Source: Secundilactobacillus kimchicus JCM 15530 (GTDB lineage: Bacteria; Bacillota; Bacilli; Lactobacillales; Lactobacillaceae). Taken from it: 64,000 nt of DNA. The notes under the pieces are model-generated. The model did not search any database. It was given only the letters and a program-made list of their open reading frames with translations, and was not told the DNA's origin. Below, in pieces: positions 56,070 to 64,000 of the stretch. A program made the translations under genes and the position numbers. Every line of letters starts with the position of its first letter. Position 1 is the first letter of the stretch. Location: positions 1 to 64,000 of the forward strand of contig NZ_AZCX01000009.1 of NCBI RefSeq assembly GCF_001433995.1. Reading direction: 5' to 3'.

Positions 56070-56456
56070 CTAACAATCATGCGTCTTTCCCGCCGCTGCT
56101 ACCACTTCGGGGTAATCCTTGATGGCAACACTCTCATCCACCGTTCCCGCTTGTGTCTTTAGCCGAATCATCCCGTATTTATTGAGGTCTAGTTTGGGGG
56201 AGCCCTCAATATAGGTTGTCGTGTAATCCTTGATAAAAACCGGACCCAGCGGGCTAGCAACTTCAGCGTTATACGTTGGATCGAGGTTTTCCTTGGTCAC
56301 GATCAAGAGTTGAAAACTCGTGTCGAGCGAACAATTACCCACACTTGAGTAATTCCCGACCCCGTCGTCTAAGTCCAGTATTAACTGGTCGTCCGGCGCG
56401 GTCATGTGCGCTTTGAGTCGTGCTTGGACCTTATCATCCATTTCAAGTCTAATCAT
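56070..56456 (-). CDS. Iron-sulfur cluster biosynthesis-like protein (HesB/IscA fold)
   Basis: 128 residues. The Fe-S_biosyn domain pattern is visible: QLILDLDDGVGNYSSVGNCS, FQLLIVTKENLDPTYN, and YGMIRLKTQAGT. The classical cluster cysteines CGC at the C-terminus are absent; only Cys at NCS and the final Cys remain, so a role other than cluster assembly is possible. Lactobacilli carry several such proteins of unknown role. Confidence 0.78.
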   Translation of the reverse strand: MIRLEMDDKVQARLKAHMTAPDDQLILDLDDGVGNYSSVGNCSLDTSFQLLIVTKENLDPTYNAEVASPLGPVFIKDYTTTYIEGSPKLDLNKYGMIRLKTQAGTVDESVAIKDYPEVVAAAGKTHDC

Positions 56457-56553
56457 GGAAATACCCCCTTCTCTTTATGCGTACAGTGTCGCACGTTTTC
56501 GGTTCTAGTGCAATTAAGTTGCACACAATTTTTTTCAACAAGGAAGGTTTGTC

Positions 56554-57390
56554 ATGAAATTTTCTGTTCTCGGGCCCGCAGGCACCTTTGCCGATGCAGC
56601 CGCCCACCAGTATTTAAGTACCACTCATCAAACCGCAACGATTGATTATCACGCCACCTTTGAGCAAGTGTACCAAGCTGTGGCCCCAGACGGTATTGGT
56701 TTGCTGCCAATCGAAAACCAGCTTGACGGGTTCGTCATGGCCACGTTGCAACGACTTCAATCGGAAGCCGTGACCATTATCGGCGAAACAACGATCCCAG
56801 TGAACTTTGGCCTCGCTGCTCAAGCTGATTCCTTATCGGCTATCAAGCGGGTGTACGTTCAATTCAAAACGGAGGGCCAGTGTCAGAACCTGCTATCCAG
56901 TTTGCCCAACGCTGAAATTATCACCACGTCAAGTAACATGGTATCAGTTGAAAAATTGCAGCACGGAAAGCCAGGCGATGCTGCGATTATTCCACAGTCT
57001 CAAATGGCGCTTAATGCGTTTCCGCTCATGCGTGATAACGTGGCCGACCAGCTTGATAATTTTACCCGGTTCACCATCTTCAAAAAATCGCCAACAACCC
57101 TGGCGGCTAATACCACGCTTGAAGCTGCTGTCAACCAGTTTAAGTGTCCCATTTTTGTAACGCCGCCCACTGACGATCCGGGGACCCTCTACGAGATCTT
57201 GGGGTATCCCAAACGGGCCCAGCTCAATTTAGCAACACTCATGTCCCTACCAACGAAGCAGAAAATGGGGATTTATTCGTTCTATATTGAAATTTCTGGC
57301 ACAACCGCACAACTTGACGACCTCCAGGCCACGTTGACTGAAATGGCCAGGGTTTTCACGGTCCAACCGCTGGGCGTATACGGCCTTTAA
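56554..57390 (+). CDS. pheA: Prephenate dehydratase
   Basis: 278 residues. Converts prephenate to phenylpyruvate in phenylalanine synthesis. Start MKFSVLGPAGTFADAA, LLPIENQLDGFV near 52, NFTRFTIF near 170 with the TRF motif, then a C-terminal ACT domain (KQKMGIYSFYIEISG) with feedback site. Convergent and overlapping by four bases with the PanE-like gene. Confidence 0.93.
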   Translation: MKFSVLGPAGTFADAAAHQYLSTTHQTATIDYHATFEQVYQAVAPDGIGLLPIENQLDGFVMATLQRLQSEAVTIIGETTIPVNFGLAAQADSLSAIKRVYVQFKTEGQCQNLLSSLPNAEIITTSSNMVSVEKLQHGKPGDAAIIPQSQMALNAFPLMRDNVADQLDNFTRFTIFKKSPTTLAANTTLEAAVNQFKCPIFVTPPTDDPGTLYEILGYPKRAQLNLATLMSLPTKQKMGIYSFYIEISGTTAQLDDLQATLTEMARVFTVQPLGVYGL

Positions 57391-58385
57391 CTGGCCGTTG
57401 ACGTTGCCGCCTGAATTGAAGCTGCCTCGTGGGCAGCTTTTTCATTTGCCCGATGATATTCAGCCAGGTGGACTAAGTTGGTTAAGAAGCGGTGGGTCTT
57501 AGCTTCATAATGGTACTGGCGACCAAGGTCGGCAATGTAGCCGTTAATGTAGTCCACTTCGGTTGGGCGGTCGTGAATCATATCTTGATACATCGATGGG
57601 TAGTGTAGCGGCATATCGATTCGGGTGTTGATGTCAAGCGCGGTCATTTCTTCCTCGCGGGTCGACACTAGCTGAATCCCGGCTCTTTCACAGATATCGT
57701 AGGCCTCATCAATCAACTGCCGTCCGAGATCATAGGCCTTCGGAAAGTTTCCCAATTCGCCCATCTGAATCTCAAACATGGTACATAGTGTGTTGATCAC
57801 CGAGTTAAAAATCACCTTCGTCATGAGTGTCCCTTTGAAATTGGTCGTTAAGGTTGGATGCATCTGGGCCTTCTCTAATTCATCAAATAACCGGTGGGTC
57901 ATCTCGTCCGGCTGTTCTGTGAAGTTGGCCATATTCATCTTGCCAGCGCCCCGCTTCCCCATGAAATCCACATCTCCGGGACCGTTTAATACGGTCGCAA
58001 TCAGCGCTGTCCCGGCAATAATCTTGTCGTCAGCAAAGTACCGCTGTAACTTTTCGATGTGACCCATTCCGTTCATCGCCGTAAAGGCATACGAATGATC
58101 ATTGAAGAAATGCGCACACCGGTCAAGATAATCTTGAAGCTGCATCTGCTTAGTAAAGAAGATAAACATGTCCGGATCCCCGCTATAAGATTCTGGGGTC
58201 TCCAGTTTAATTGGCGTTAAATGGCGGTTTTGGTGGTCACGAGAGACATAAACGCCGCCCTGATCGCGGATCTTATCAATGTGTGGTTCCCAAGTATCAA
58301 TAAACGTCACGTCATTGCCCGCCTCCTGCAGTAAAATCCCGTAACGAAGTCCCATTGCACCTGCACCAATCATTGCGAATTCCAT
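57387..58385 (-). CDS. PanE-type ketopantoate/2-ketoacid reductase
   Basis: 332 residues. NADPH-binding MIGAGAMGLRYGILL at the start, FTKQMQLQDYL near 90, TAMNGMGHIEKL near 115, a catalytic Lys in TKVIFNSVINTLCTMF near 200, and RPTEVDYINGYIADLG near 270. Could reduce ketopantoate or branched-chain 2-ketoacids, as PanE-like enzymes of lactic acid bacteria do. GGGAG lies ten bases before the ATG. A T-box with probable Val specifier controls it, which fits either role since both use ketoisovalerate chemistry. Confidence 0.85.
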   Translation of the reverse strand: MEFAMIGAGAMGLRYGILLQEAGNDVTFIDTWEPHIDKIRDQGGVYVSRDHQNRHLTPIKLETPESYSGDPDMFIFFTKQMQLQDYLDRCAHFFNDHSYAFTAMNGMGHIEKLQRYFADDKIIAGTALIATVLNGPGDVDFMGKRGAGKMNMANFTEQPDEMTHRLFDELEKAQMHPTLTTNFKGTLMTKVIFNSVINTLCTMFEIQMGELGNFPKAYDLGRQLIDEAYDICERAGIQLVSTREEEMTALDINTRIDMPLHYPSMYQDMIHDRPTEVDYINGYIADLGRQYHYEAKTHRFLTNLVHLAEYHRANEKAAHEAASIQAATSTAS

Positions 58386-58418
58386 TAAAATCACACTCCC
58401 AGTTTTAGATTACCGAAT

Positions 58419-58698
58419 AGAAAAACGCCCCTGATGTTCAAACATCAAGGGCGCTTTTGCGCGGTACCACCTTTTTTTGTGACGTTCTCACGCCACCTCA
58501 AACACGTACGGCCAATTGGCGATACGCTTGTCCATTAAGGGGGACCAACCGTGGATACTCGAAACGTCGCACCCACTGCTCAAAGGTTACTTTCGATTAA
58601 GCCGTCGTCCTCCTTTTCACTTAACGGGGGTCACTAAACCGGTAGACTTAATTTACTCTCCTCATCATCGCATTTTCTAATCGGTTATTAATGTGTTT
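58419..58698 (-). promoter_or_regulatory. T-box leader with probable valine specifier
   Basis: Minus strand: GATGAGGAGAGTAA, an upper helix ATTAAG/CTTAAT, then specifier strand GAAAGTAACC. By position (as ATG in the metE leader) the specifier reads GTA, Val, complement at 58588-58590, followed by a purine. T-box AAGGTGGTACCGCG at 58459-58472; terminator 58421-58455 with TTTTT. Confidence 0.85.
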
Positions 58699-58700
58699 TT

Positions 58701-58729
58701 AATTTAACGCCAATTACCGTGAAAGTCAA
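58701..58729 (-). promoter_or_regulatory. Promoter of T-box reductase gene
   Basis: -35 TTGACT (58724-58729), 17-base spacer, -10 TAAATT (58701-58706). Confidence 0.75.
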
Positions 58730-58735
58730 CCCTTC

Positions 58736-59224
58736 TTAAGCAATTGTTTTCACCATATTGTACCAGACCTCATCCGCATGGTCGGACTCGGCAACGCCAC
58801 CGTTTTCAAACCCGTTTTTTTCGTAAAAGGCTACTAAGCGGTTCAAGCACGTCAATGACAGCGTCTGCCGGTTAGCCCTTTGAGCCACGACGGTTAAAGC
58901 CGCTAGCAAGTCACTGCCGATATGTTGTCCTTGAGCTGCAGGACTCACGGCTAATGATAAAACGAGCTGATGGCCGCCAGTCTCAAGGTTTTGAGGCGTC
59001 ATTTCATACATCCAATCCAAAACAAACGGTTCAGCAACGGCTGGTCCGACAATGAACCCCTGCACGACGCCAGCCGAATCTCTCGCCACTAAAAACGTCG
59101 TGGCCAATTGCCTAATTCGCTGTTGAAACGCGGCTTCACTACCGGCTTCCTCGGGCGAAAAGCCCGTTTTTTCAATGGCCACAATGCGTTTTAAGTCAGC
59201 CGGTTTGACCTGTTCTATCTTCAT
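58736..59224 (-). CDS. GNAT-family N-acetyltransferase
   Basis: 162 residues. Acetyl-CoA fold: FLVARDSAGVVQGFIVG, HQLVLSLAVSPAAQGQHIGSDLL (the Q/R-x-x-G-x-G/A loop, near residue 100), and LTCLNRLVAFYEKNGF. Substrate unknown. The ATG at 59224 lies six bases after AAGGAG. Follows corA by ten bases, likely cotranscribed. Confidence 0.88.
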   Translation of the reverse strand: MKIEQVKPADLKRIVAIEKTGFSPEEAGSEAAFQQRIRQLATTFLVARDSAGVVQGFIVGPAVAEPFVLDWMYEMTPQNLETGGHQLVLSLAVSPAAQGQHIGSDLLAALTVVAQRANRQTLSLTCLNRLVAFYEKNGFENGGVAESDHADEVWYNMVKTIA

Positions 59225-59234
59225 CCTCCGCTCC

Positions 59235-60173
59235 TTATAAATCATGGTTACGTCGCAGATACCAGACCATCAGTCCCACTGGAATTAGCGACATCAAGAT
59301 CGATAACGGCCAATCCCACGACCCACCAAATAATGGCAGTTTGGTATTCATGCCGTAGAAGCCCGAAATAATCGGTGGCACTGCTAAGGCTAAGGACCAG
59401 ATAGTCAATATGCGCATGGTGTTGTTCAAACTATTGTCCAACACATTACTGTAAGCATCCGCGACCTGTTGCACAATTTCACCGTTAATCTCAGCCATCT
59501 CAGCGCTTTGTTCTAGCTCGGTCTTCAAGTCTTTCAGTCGCTGCTGTTCCACGCGATTCAAGTTAATGGGATCATCATCTTCATCGGACATCACCTGCAA
59601 CTGACGCACCGCAATCAAGTTACCACGAGCAGCCGCTTTGAGGTAAATCAAGCTCTTGCTAAGCTCTGATAACTTTTCGATTTGATCATTAGACGGTCGC
59701 TGTTTATAGCCCTCAAGTTCCTCACGGGTGTCATCTAACGCGTTGATCCGGTCGAAATAGTCCCGGTTCAACTCAAATAAGGCATCCAACGATAACGTCA
59801 ACAGGCTCGGTTCCTCCTGGCGAATTCGATCGTTACTGACGAGTTCCGCCATCGTCTCATTAAGCAGGTCGTGCCGGCTGGTGTTAACCGTAATCAGCGC
59901 GTTGTCTTTGATCATCAAATACACGGGATGCGTTTGCTTCGTATGGGTAATCTTCATACTGTGATTACCGTGGTTAATGGTCCGAAAAACAAACATGCCA
60001 CACTGGTTCTCAAAATTATAGTCGAAACGCGCCCGCTCTTTGACGTCTGAAATGTACGAAATATAAGTCCGCGGAATGCTATATTTTTCCATCAATTCCG
60101 TAATATCGCCTTCGTCTGGGCGGGTTACGGCGACCCACTGTTGATCACGCCATAAAGCCTGCGTTTTTATCAC
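59235..60173 (-). CDS. corA: CorA-family magnesium/divalent cation transporter
   Basis: 312 residues from GTG at 60173, chosen because GGAGG lies nine bases upstream inside the longer frame. A large charged helical cytosolic domain, then two C-terminal helices with the GMN signature (YGMNTKLPLFGGSWDWPLS). Forms pentameric channels for Mg2+ or Co2+. Confidence 0.93.
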   Translation of the reverse strand: MIKTQALWRDQQWVAVTRPDEGDITELMEKYSIPRTYISYISDVKERARFDYNFENQCGMFVFRTINHGNHSMKITHTKQTHPVYLMIKDNALITVNTSRHDLLNETMAELVSNDRIRQEEPSLLTLSLDALFELNRDYFDRINALDDTREELEGYKQRPSNDQIEKLSELSKSLIYLKAAARGNLIAVRQLQVMSDEDDDPINLNRVEQQRLKDLKTELEQSAEMAEINGEIVQQVADAYSNVLDNSLNNTMRILTIWSLALAVPPIISGFYGMNTKLPLFGGSWDWPLSILMSLIPVGLMVWYLRRNHDL

Positions 60174-60355
60174 CGCAAAATTCCTCCATTTCACATATTT
60201 CATTTGCGCTAGGTCCGTTTTTCGTGTAGCATATTCTCATACTATGCTAATATTACGGGACGACAATCTTTTTATTTACCATCAATCATATCATACTTAT
60301 TAACATTAACGTCGTAACTCGATTAGCAACTAATTATGTGAGGAGAATTAGAACC

Positions 60356-61714
60356 ATGAAACGTAAATTAAGCGCCCGTCAGATGCAAATGATTGCACTT
60401 GGCGGAACTATTGGGGTCGGCCTGTTCATGGGGTCAACATCGACAATCAAGTGGACTGGGCCATCTGTTTTGATTGCGTATGCCATTGCTGGCCTGTTTT
60501 TATACCTGATTATGCGGGCCTTGGGCGAAATGCTCTACGTTGACCCAGACACCGGTTCGTTCTCTAAGTTTGCCTCAGAATATATTCACCCACTCGCTGG
60601 CTACCTGACCGCTTGGAGTAACATTTTCCAATTTGTCGTCGTGGGTATGAGTGAAATGATCGCAATCGGCGGCTACTTTGAGTTCTGGTGGCCGCATCTC
60701 CCATCCTGGATTCCTGGATTGGTCGCCATCGCTTTTCTCACCGTTGCCAACTTGATCTCCGTTAAAATGTTTGGCGAGCTAGAATTCTGGTTTTCACTGA
60801 TTAAAGTGGTCACCATCGTCTTAATGATCGTGGTCGGCCTGGGACTCATCGTTTTCGGGATTGGCAACGGGTTCCATCCTATCGGGATTGGCAACATCTG
60901 GCAACACGGGTTCTTTACCGGTGGCTTTAAGGGCTTTATCTTTGCCCTCTCCATCGTGTTAGCGTCTTACCAAGGCATCGAGCTGATTGGGGTCACGGCC
61001 GGCGAAGCCGAGAATCCCCAATCAACATTGGTTCGTGCCATTCGCTCTACCGTTTTCCGGATTTTGATTTTCTACATCGGGGCCATCTTCGTCATCCTAA
61101 GTATTTACCCGTGGGATAAGTTAAACAACGTTGGGTCGCCATTCGTTGAAACCTTCGCTAAGATTGGGATTACCGCAGCCGCTTCCATCATTAACTTTGT
61201 GGTGATCACCGCGGCCCTTTCTGGTTCCAATTCTGGAATCTACAGTGCCAGTCGAATGTCTTACACGCTGGCCAACAACGGCCAACTACCCGCTCGGTTC
61301 TTAAAGTTGAACCGGCATGGCGTGCCGTTCTATTCCGTTGTTTCAATTTCGTTTGGCATCTTTCTCGGTGTGATTTTAAACGCCGTCGTCCCGATGTTTT
61401 GGCCCCATGCCGAAAACGTCTTTGTCCTGGTTTACAGTTCTAGCGTGTTACCAGGGATGATTCCATGGTTTGTGATCTTGATTAGCCAAATTGAGTTTAG
61501 ACGTCAACACAAGGATGAAATGGCTAATCATCCGTTCAAGATGCCATTGTCACCCTGGTCTAACTACCTAACGCTAGCTTTCTTACTCTTAACCTTAGTC
61601 TTCATGTTCTTTAACCCAGAAACACGCATTTCAATTCTGGTTGGAGTCTTATTCCTCATCATCATGACGCTGCTATACTTTCTCAAGTTTCACGGTAAAG
61701 TTAAAGTCAGCTAA
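60356..61714 (+). CDS. Amino acid permease, AAT/APC family
   Basis: 452 residues, about 12 helices. Signature near the start: MQMIALGGTIGVGLFMGS, then the conserved GEMLYVDPDTGSFSKFASEYI and SYQGIELIGVTAGEAENP near 200. Resembles the CycA/AnsP-type proton symporters; substrate unknown. AGGAG eight to nine bases before the ATG; the upstream extension is rejected. Monocistronic with its own terminator. Confidence 0.92.
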   Translation: MKRKLSARQMQMIALGGTIGVGLFMGSTSTIKWTGPSVLIAYAIAGLFLYLIMRALGEMLYVDPDTGSFSKFASEYIHPLAGYLTAWSNIFQFVVVGMSEMIAIGGYFEFWWPHLPSWIPGLVAIAFLTVANLISVKMFGELEFWFSLIKVVTIVLMIVVGLGLIVFGIGNGFHPIGIGNIWQHGFFTGGFKGFIFALSIVLASYQGIELIGVTAGEAENPQSTLVRAIRSTVFRILIFYIGAIFVILSIYPWDKLNNVGSPFVETFAKIGITAAASIINFVVITAALSGSNSGIYSASRMSYTLANNGQLPARFLKLNRHGVPFYSVVSISFGIFLGVILNAVVPMFWPHAENVFVLVYSSSVLPGMIPWFVILISQIEFRRQHKDEMANHPFKMPLSPWSNYLTLAFLLLTLVFMFFNPETRISILVGVLFLIIMTLLYFLKFHGKVKVS

Positions 61715-61719
61715 GCACT

Positions 61720-61767
61720 AAAAAACGTTCCGCCGTCGGTTCTATAACCGATTGCGGAACGTTTTTT
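61720..61767. terminator. Terminator after permease
   Basis: AAAAAACGTTCCGC (61720-61733) and GCGGAACGTTTTTT (61754-61767) with inner TCGGTT/AACCGA pairing. Also serves the convergent VIT gene. Confidence 0.92.
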
Positions 61768-61788
61768 GTATTTGGAAAACTCACTCTT

Positions 61789-62499
61789 TTACAATAACAG
61801 TCCGATTGAATAGTGAATAATCATGGTTAAAATTCCAATCACAACGTTTCGAATCATGGCTGTTTTGACCGAACCATTACCCAGCTTGGCACTCGTAAAA
61901 CCCGTTAACGCAACGGAGAAACAAACCGCTAAAATGGTCGCTGGCCACTGGTAAGCCACTGGCGCTAACGTCATTGCAGCCAAGGGAAAAACGCCACCAG
62001 CCGAAGCTGCAAACAATGATGAAAACGCAGCGTTCCACGGGTTCATGTAGTGGCCAAGTTGAAGGTCATATTTAATGCTGACCAGGGTGTCCAAGGGCTT
62101 TTTAGCCATCAAACTCTGCGCAATTTGGGTCGCCGTAGTTGGGGTTACCCCGCGCGCCGTGTAGTGGTCAACAACGACTTTAAATTCATCGTCGTAATTG
62201 GTTTTAAGGAGTCGGGCTTCCTGGGCCACAACGGCCTTTTCAGTATCCTTTTGGGTACTAACCGACGCATACTCCCCAGATGCCATTGAAAAGGCACACG
62301 CCAGTAAATCAGCAAGTCCGGCGATAAAGATTGTAAACTGATTAGTCGTGGCAACGGCTACCGAAAACAGTACCCCAACGACCGTTAAAATACCGTCATT
62401 CGACCCTAAAACGCCGGCCCGTAACGTGTTTAACCGTTCTTCCATTGTTTGGGTGGGCCGTTTTTGGTGAGTTGATTTAGCCTGATTGATGACTTTCAT
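61789..62499 (-). CDS. VIT-family transporter, second copy
   Basis: 236 residues. VIT1/CCC1 type: LRAGVLGSNDGILTVVGVLFSVA, MASGEYASVSTQKDTEKA, and the helical MALMAKKPLDT region; five helices. Iron or manganese export is the family role. Fifteen bases downstream of a related gene, 62514-63194. Confidence 0.92.
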   Translation of the reverse strand: MKVINQAKSTHQKRPTQTMEERLNTLRAGVLGSNDGILTVVGVLFSVAVATTNQFTIFIAGLADLLACAFSMASGEYASVSTQKDTEKAVVAQEARLLKTNYDDEFKVVVDHYTARGVTPTTATQIAQSLMAKKPLDTLVSIKYDLQLGHYMNPWNAAFSSLFAASAGGVFPLAAMTLAPVAYQWPATILAVCFSVALTGFTSAKLGNGSVKTAMIRNVVIGILTMIIHYSIGLLL

Positions 62500-62513
62500 A
62501 TTTTTTCATCCCC

Positions 62514-63194
62514 TTAATGGCCAATTAACGAACCAATTATAAAGGTGACCACCATTGTTAACACCCCTGATACCATGTTTCGAATGACGGCACGCCCCCG
62601 ATTTGCGTTGCCAAGTGTTGCCGCAACAAACCCGGTTAAGCACAAGGCTAAAACCACGGCAATAAAGGTCGCCATCACCCGAATTTGACTCGGTAACAGC
62701 GTAATCGCCAGCATGGGCAAAATCGACCCAATGGGAAACGAAATCATCGAGGCAATGGCCGCTGCATACGGGCTCGTGTACTGACCGACTTCAAAGCCGT
62801 ACCGTTCACGGACCATGGTCACGAGGGAATCTCGGCTCATCATTTCACTAGTGGCCTTAGTCGCCAACTCCGGTTCGATGCCCTGGTCTAAATATTTTTG
62901 TTCAATGTAACTAAACTCATCATCATAATGGCTTTTAAGCATTGCTTTCTCGGTCGCAATCGCCTTTTTTTGTGAGTCCTTTTGAGTGTTGACTGAAACG
63001 TACTCACCCATGGCCATCGACACCGTTCCAGCCAATAGGCCTGACATTCCGGAAATAAAAATTGCGTAACTGTCAGTTGTCGCCCCAGCGACCCCGATAA
63101 CAATTCCCGCTACGGACAAAATCCCGTCATTTGCTCCCATCACAGCAGCCCGCAGGACGTTGACTCGTTGGGCAAGCGTTAATTGTTTTTTCAT
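62514..63194 (-). CDS. VIT-family transporter, first copy
   Basis: 226 residues. LRAAVMGANDGILSVAGIVIGVAGA, MAMGEYVSVNTQKDSQKKA and TLLPSQIR mark a VIT1/CCC1 protein. The two adjacent copies probably form a heteromeric or redundant Fe/Mn efflux pair. First gene of the operon. Confidence 0.92.
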   Translation of the reverse strand: MKKQLTLAQRVNVLRAAVMGANDGILSVAGIVIGVAGATTDSYAIFISGMSGLLAGTVSMAMGEYVSVNTQKDSQKKAIATEKAMLKSHYDDEFSYIEQKYLDQGIEPELATKATSEMMSRDSLVTMVRERYGFEVGQYTSPYAAAIASMISFPIGSILPMLAITLLPSQIRVMATFIAVVLALCLTGFVAATLGNANRGRAVIRNMVSGVLTMVVTFIIGSLIGH

Positions 63195-63442
63195 CGTGTC
63201 ACCCTCTCTAGTTTAGAATTATTCTTATTTACATTGTTATACTAGTCCTTTTCTCGGAATTTGTAAACATTATCAGTCAAAAAACCTTTATTTGGTGCAC
63301 CTAACTTAAATATAATCCTTTAAGGAATTTATAACAAGTTACTGATTTATCAATATGGTCGGTGCGCTAGTCCCCTTTTTCTGCTATTGTATAAATTGGA
63401 TAGTTTCACATTGAATTGGGTTAAATCACATCGGGAGGCATT

Positions 63443-64000
63443 ATGAAAGAACCTGTCAAAACAAACAAACCAAAAGACGACTCCCAAGTTGCTTGGGGTC
63501 GGTTTATGAGCATGCTTGGGTCAACACACCCAAGTAAGTCCAAGATTGCAATTGGGTTATTAATTGGGTTATTCTCAACCATTGTTAGTTTGGTCATTCC
63601 CCTACTAACACGAAACGTCGTGGACGCTAGAGCGGCCAAAATTAGTGCTGGATTAGTGGGCATCGTCGTAGTGGCCTTCATCATTCAAGCTGCAACTGGG
63701 GCGTTTTCAAATTACTTGCTTGGATATGCTGGCGAACAAGTCGTCGCCAATTTGCGAAAATCGGTATGGGACAAATTGCTCCGGCTTCACGTGCCATTCT
63801 TTGACGAACACCATGTCGGTGAAATCGTAAGTCGCTTGATCAACGATACCGTCGTTTTAAAGACATTGATTTCAGACCAGTTACCTTCCATTATCAACGG
63901 GATTCTAACGATGATTACTTCAATCGTTATCCTGCTAATTATGGACTGGCGCATGACCATGATTCTTATTCTAGGGGTCCCCGTCATTGGCCTCATTATG
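63443..64000 (+). CDS. ABC exporter, membrane domain (partial, cut by window end)
   Basis: The first 186 codons of a fused ABC exporter. GGGAGG precedes the ATG at 63443. Visible: a cytosolic start, the first two helices (IGLLIGLFSTIVSLVIPLL), then VANLRKSVWDKLLRLHVPFFDEHHVGEIVSRLINDT, quoted in part, the coupling-helix region of BmrA/LmrA-type proteins. The nucleotide-binding domain lies outside the window. Confidence 0.9.
   Translation, partial: MKEPVKTNKPKDDSQVAWGRFMSMLGSTHPSKSKIAIGLLIGLFSTIVSLVIPLLTRNVVDARAAKISAGLVGIVVVAFIIQAATGAFSNYLLGYAGEQVVANLRKSVWDKLLRLHVPFFDEHHVGEIVSRLINDTVVLKTLISDQLPSIINGILTMITSIVILLIMDWRMTMILILGVPVIGLIM

Overview
The window is chromosomal DNA of a lactic acid bacterium of the family Lactobacillaceae. 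The evidence is the low-to-moderate GC content, strong GGAGG ribosome sites, three T-box leaders, CcpA-type cre sites, NlpC/P60 and SH3-type wall proteins, a xylose locus of lactobacillus type, a DUF4811/MFS/MerR cluster and an argCJBD operon. Genus and species cannot be fixed from sequence alone; a pentose-fermenting, heterofermentative lactobacillus fits. No rRNA, tRNA, CRISPR array or intact insertion sequence was seen.

Region by region. (1) 1-9400 is an accessory island. Four copies of a secreted wall-associated protein family share nearly the same promoter, leader and signal peptide but have different C-termini; the fourth copy is frameshifted in its A-tract. Between copy 1 (+) and copy 2 (-) lies a phage-like block: two related ArpU-like regulators, an LLH-type holin and an 876-residue protein with four SH3-like repeats and a metallophosphoesterase domain but no signal peptide. 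A glycosyltransferase 3' remnant lies nearby. (2) 9422-14573 holds tag, a sugar-phosphate isomerase-like gene, and metE-metF behind a methionine T-box. (3) 14641-24980 is a pentose region: GH43 xylosidase, GPH transporter, AraC regulator, xylB, xylA, the ROK repressor xylR and a xylose symporter, with a XylR operator and cre sites. (4) 25577-33973 holds gshA, a DUF4811-MFS pair with a divergent MerR regulator, two small secreted proteins and a PadR-DUF1700-DUF4097 envelope operon. (5) 34087-34575 is a five-unit tandem repeat array of about 93 bp per unit, each unit carrying a hairpin. (6) 34578-40489 holds a PFL/DUF711 protein with its ACT partner and argCJBD. (7) 40656-50475 holds an NlpC/P60 hydrolase, an XRE-TPR regulator, a quinol-type nitric oxide reductase, an amino acid antiporter, a membrane XRE regulator, and a C39-peptidase/amidase pair. 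(8) 50590-58729 is an amino acid region: a T-box with a small ORF and a hydratase, an amino acid ABC importer, an M20 deacylase, an IscA-like protein, pheA, and a PanE-type reductase behind a T-box with a probable valine specifier. (9) 58736-64000 holds a GNAT acetyltransferase, CorA, an amino acid permease, two VIT transporters and the start of an ABC exporter.

The genes suggest a plant- or silage-type life on pentoses and xylo-oligosaccharides, with amino acid supply governed by tRNA-sensing leaders and a rapidly changing set of surface proteins. The least ordinary parts are the holin/SH3-phosphoesterase block between inverted surface-protein genes, the hairpin repeat array, the A-tract frameshift and the lone nitric oxide reductase.
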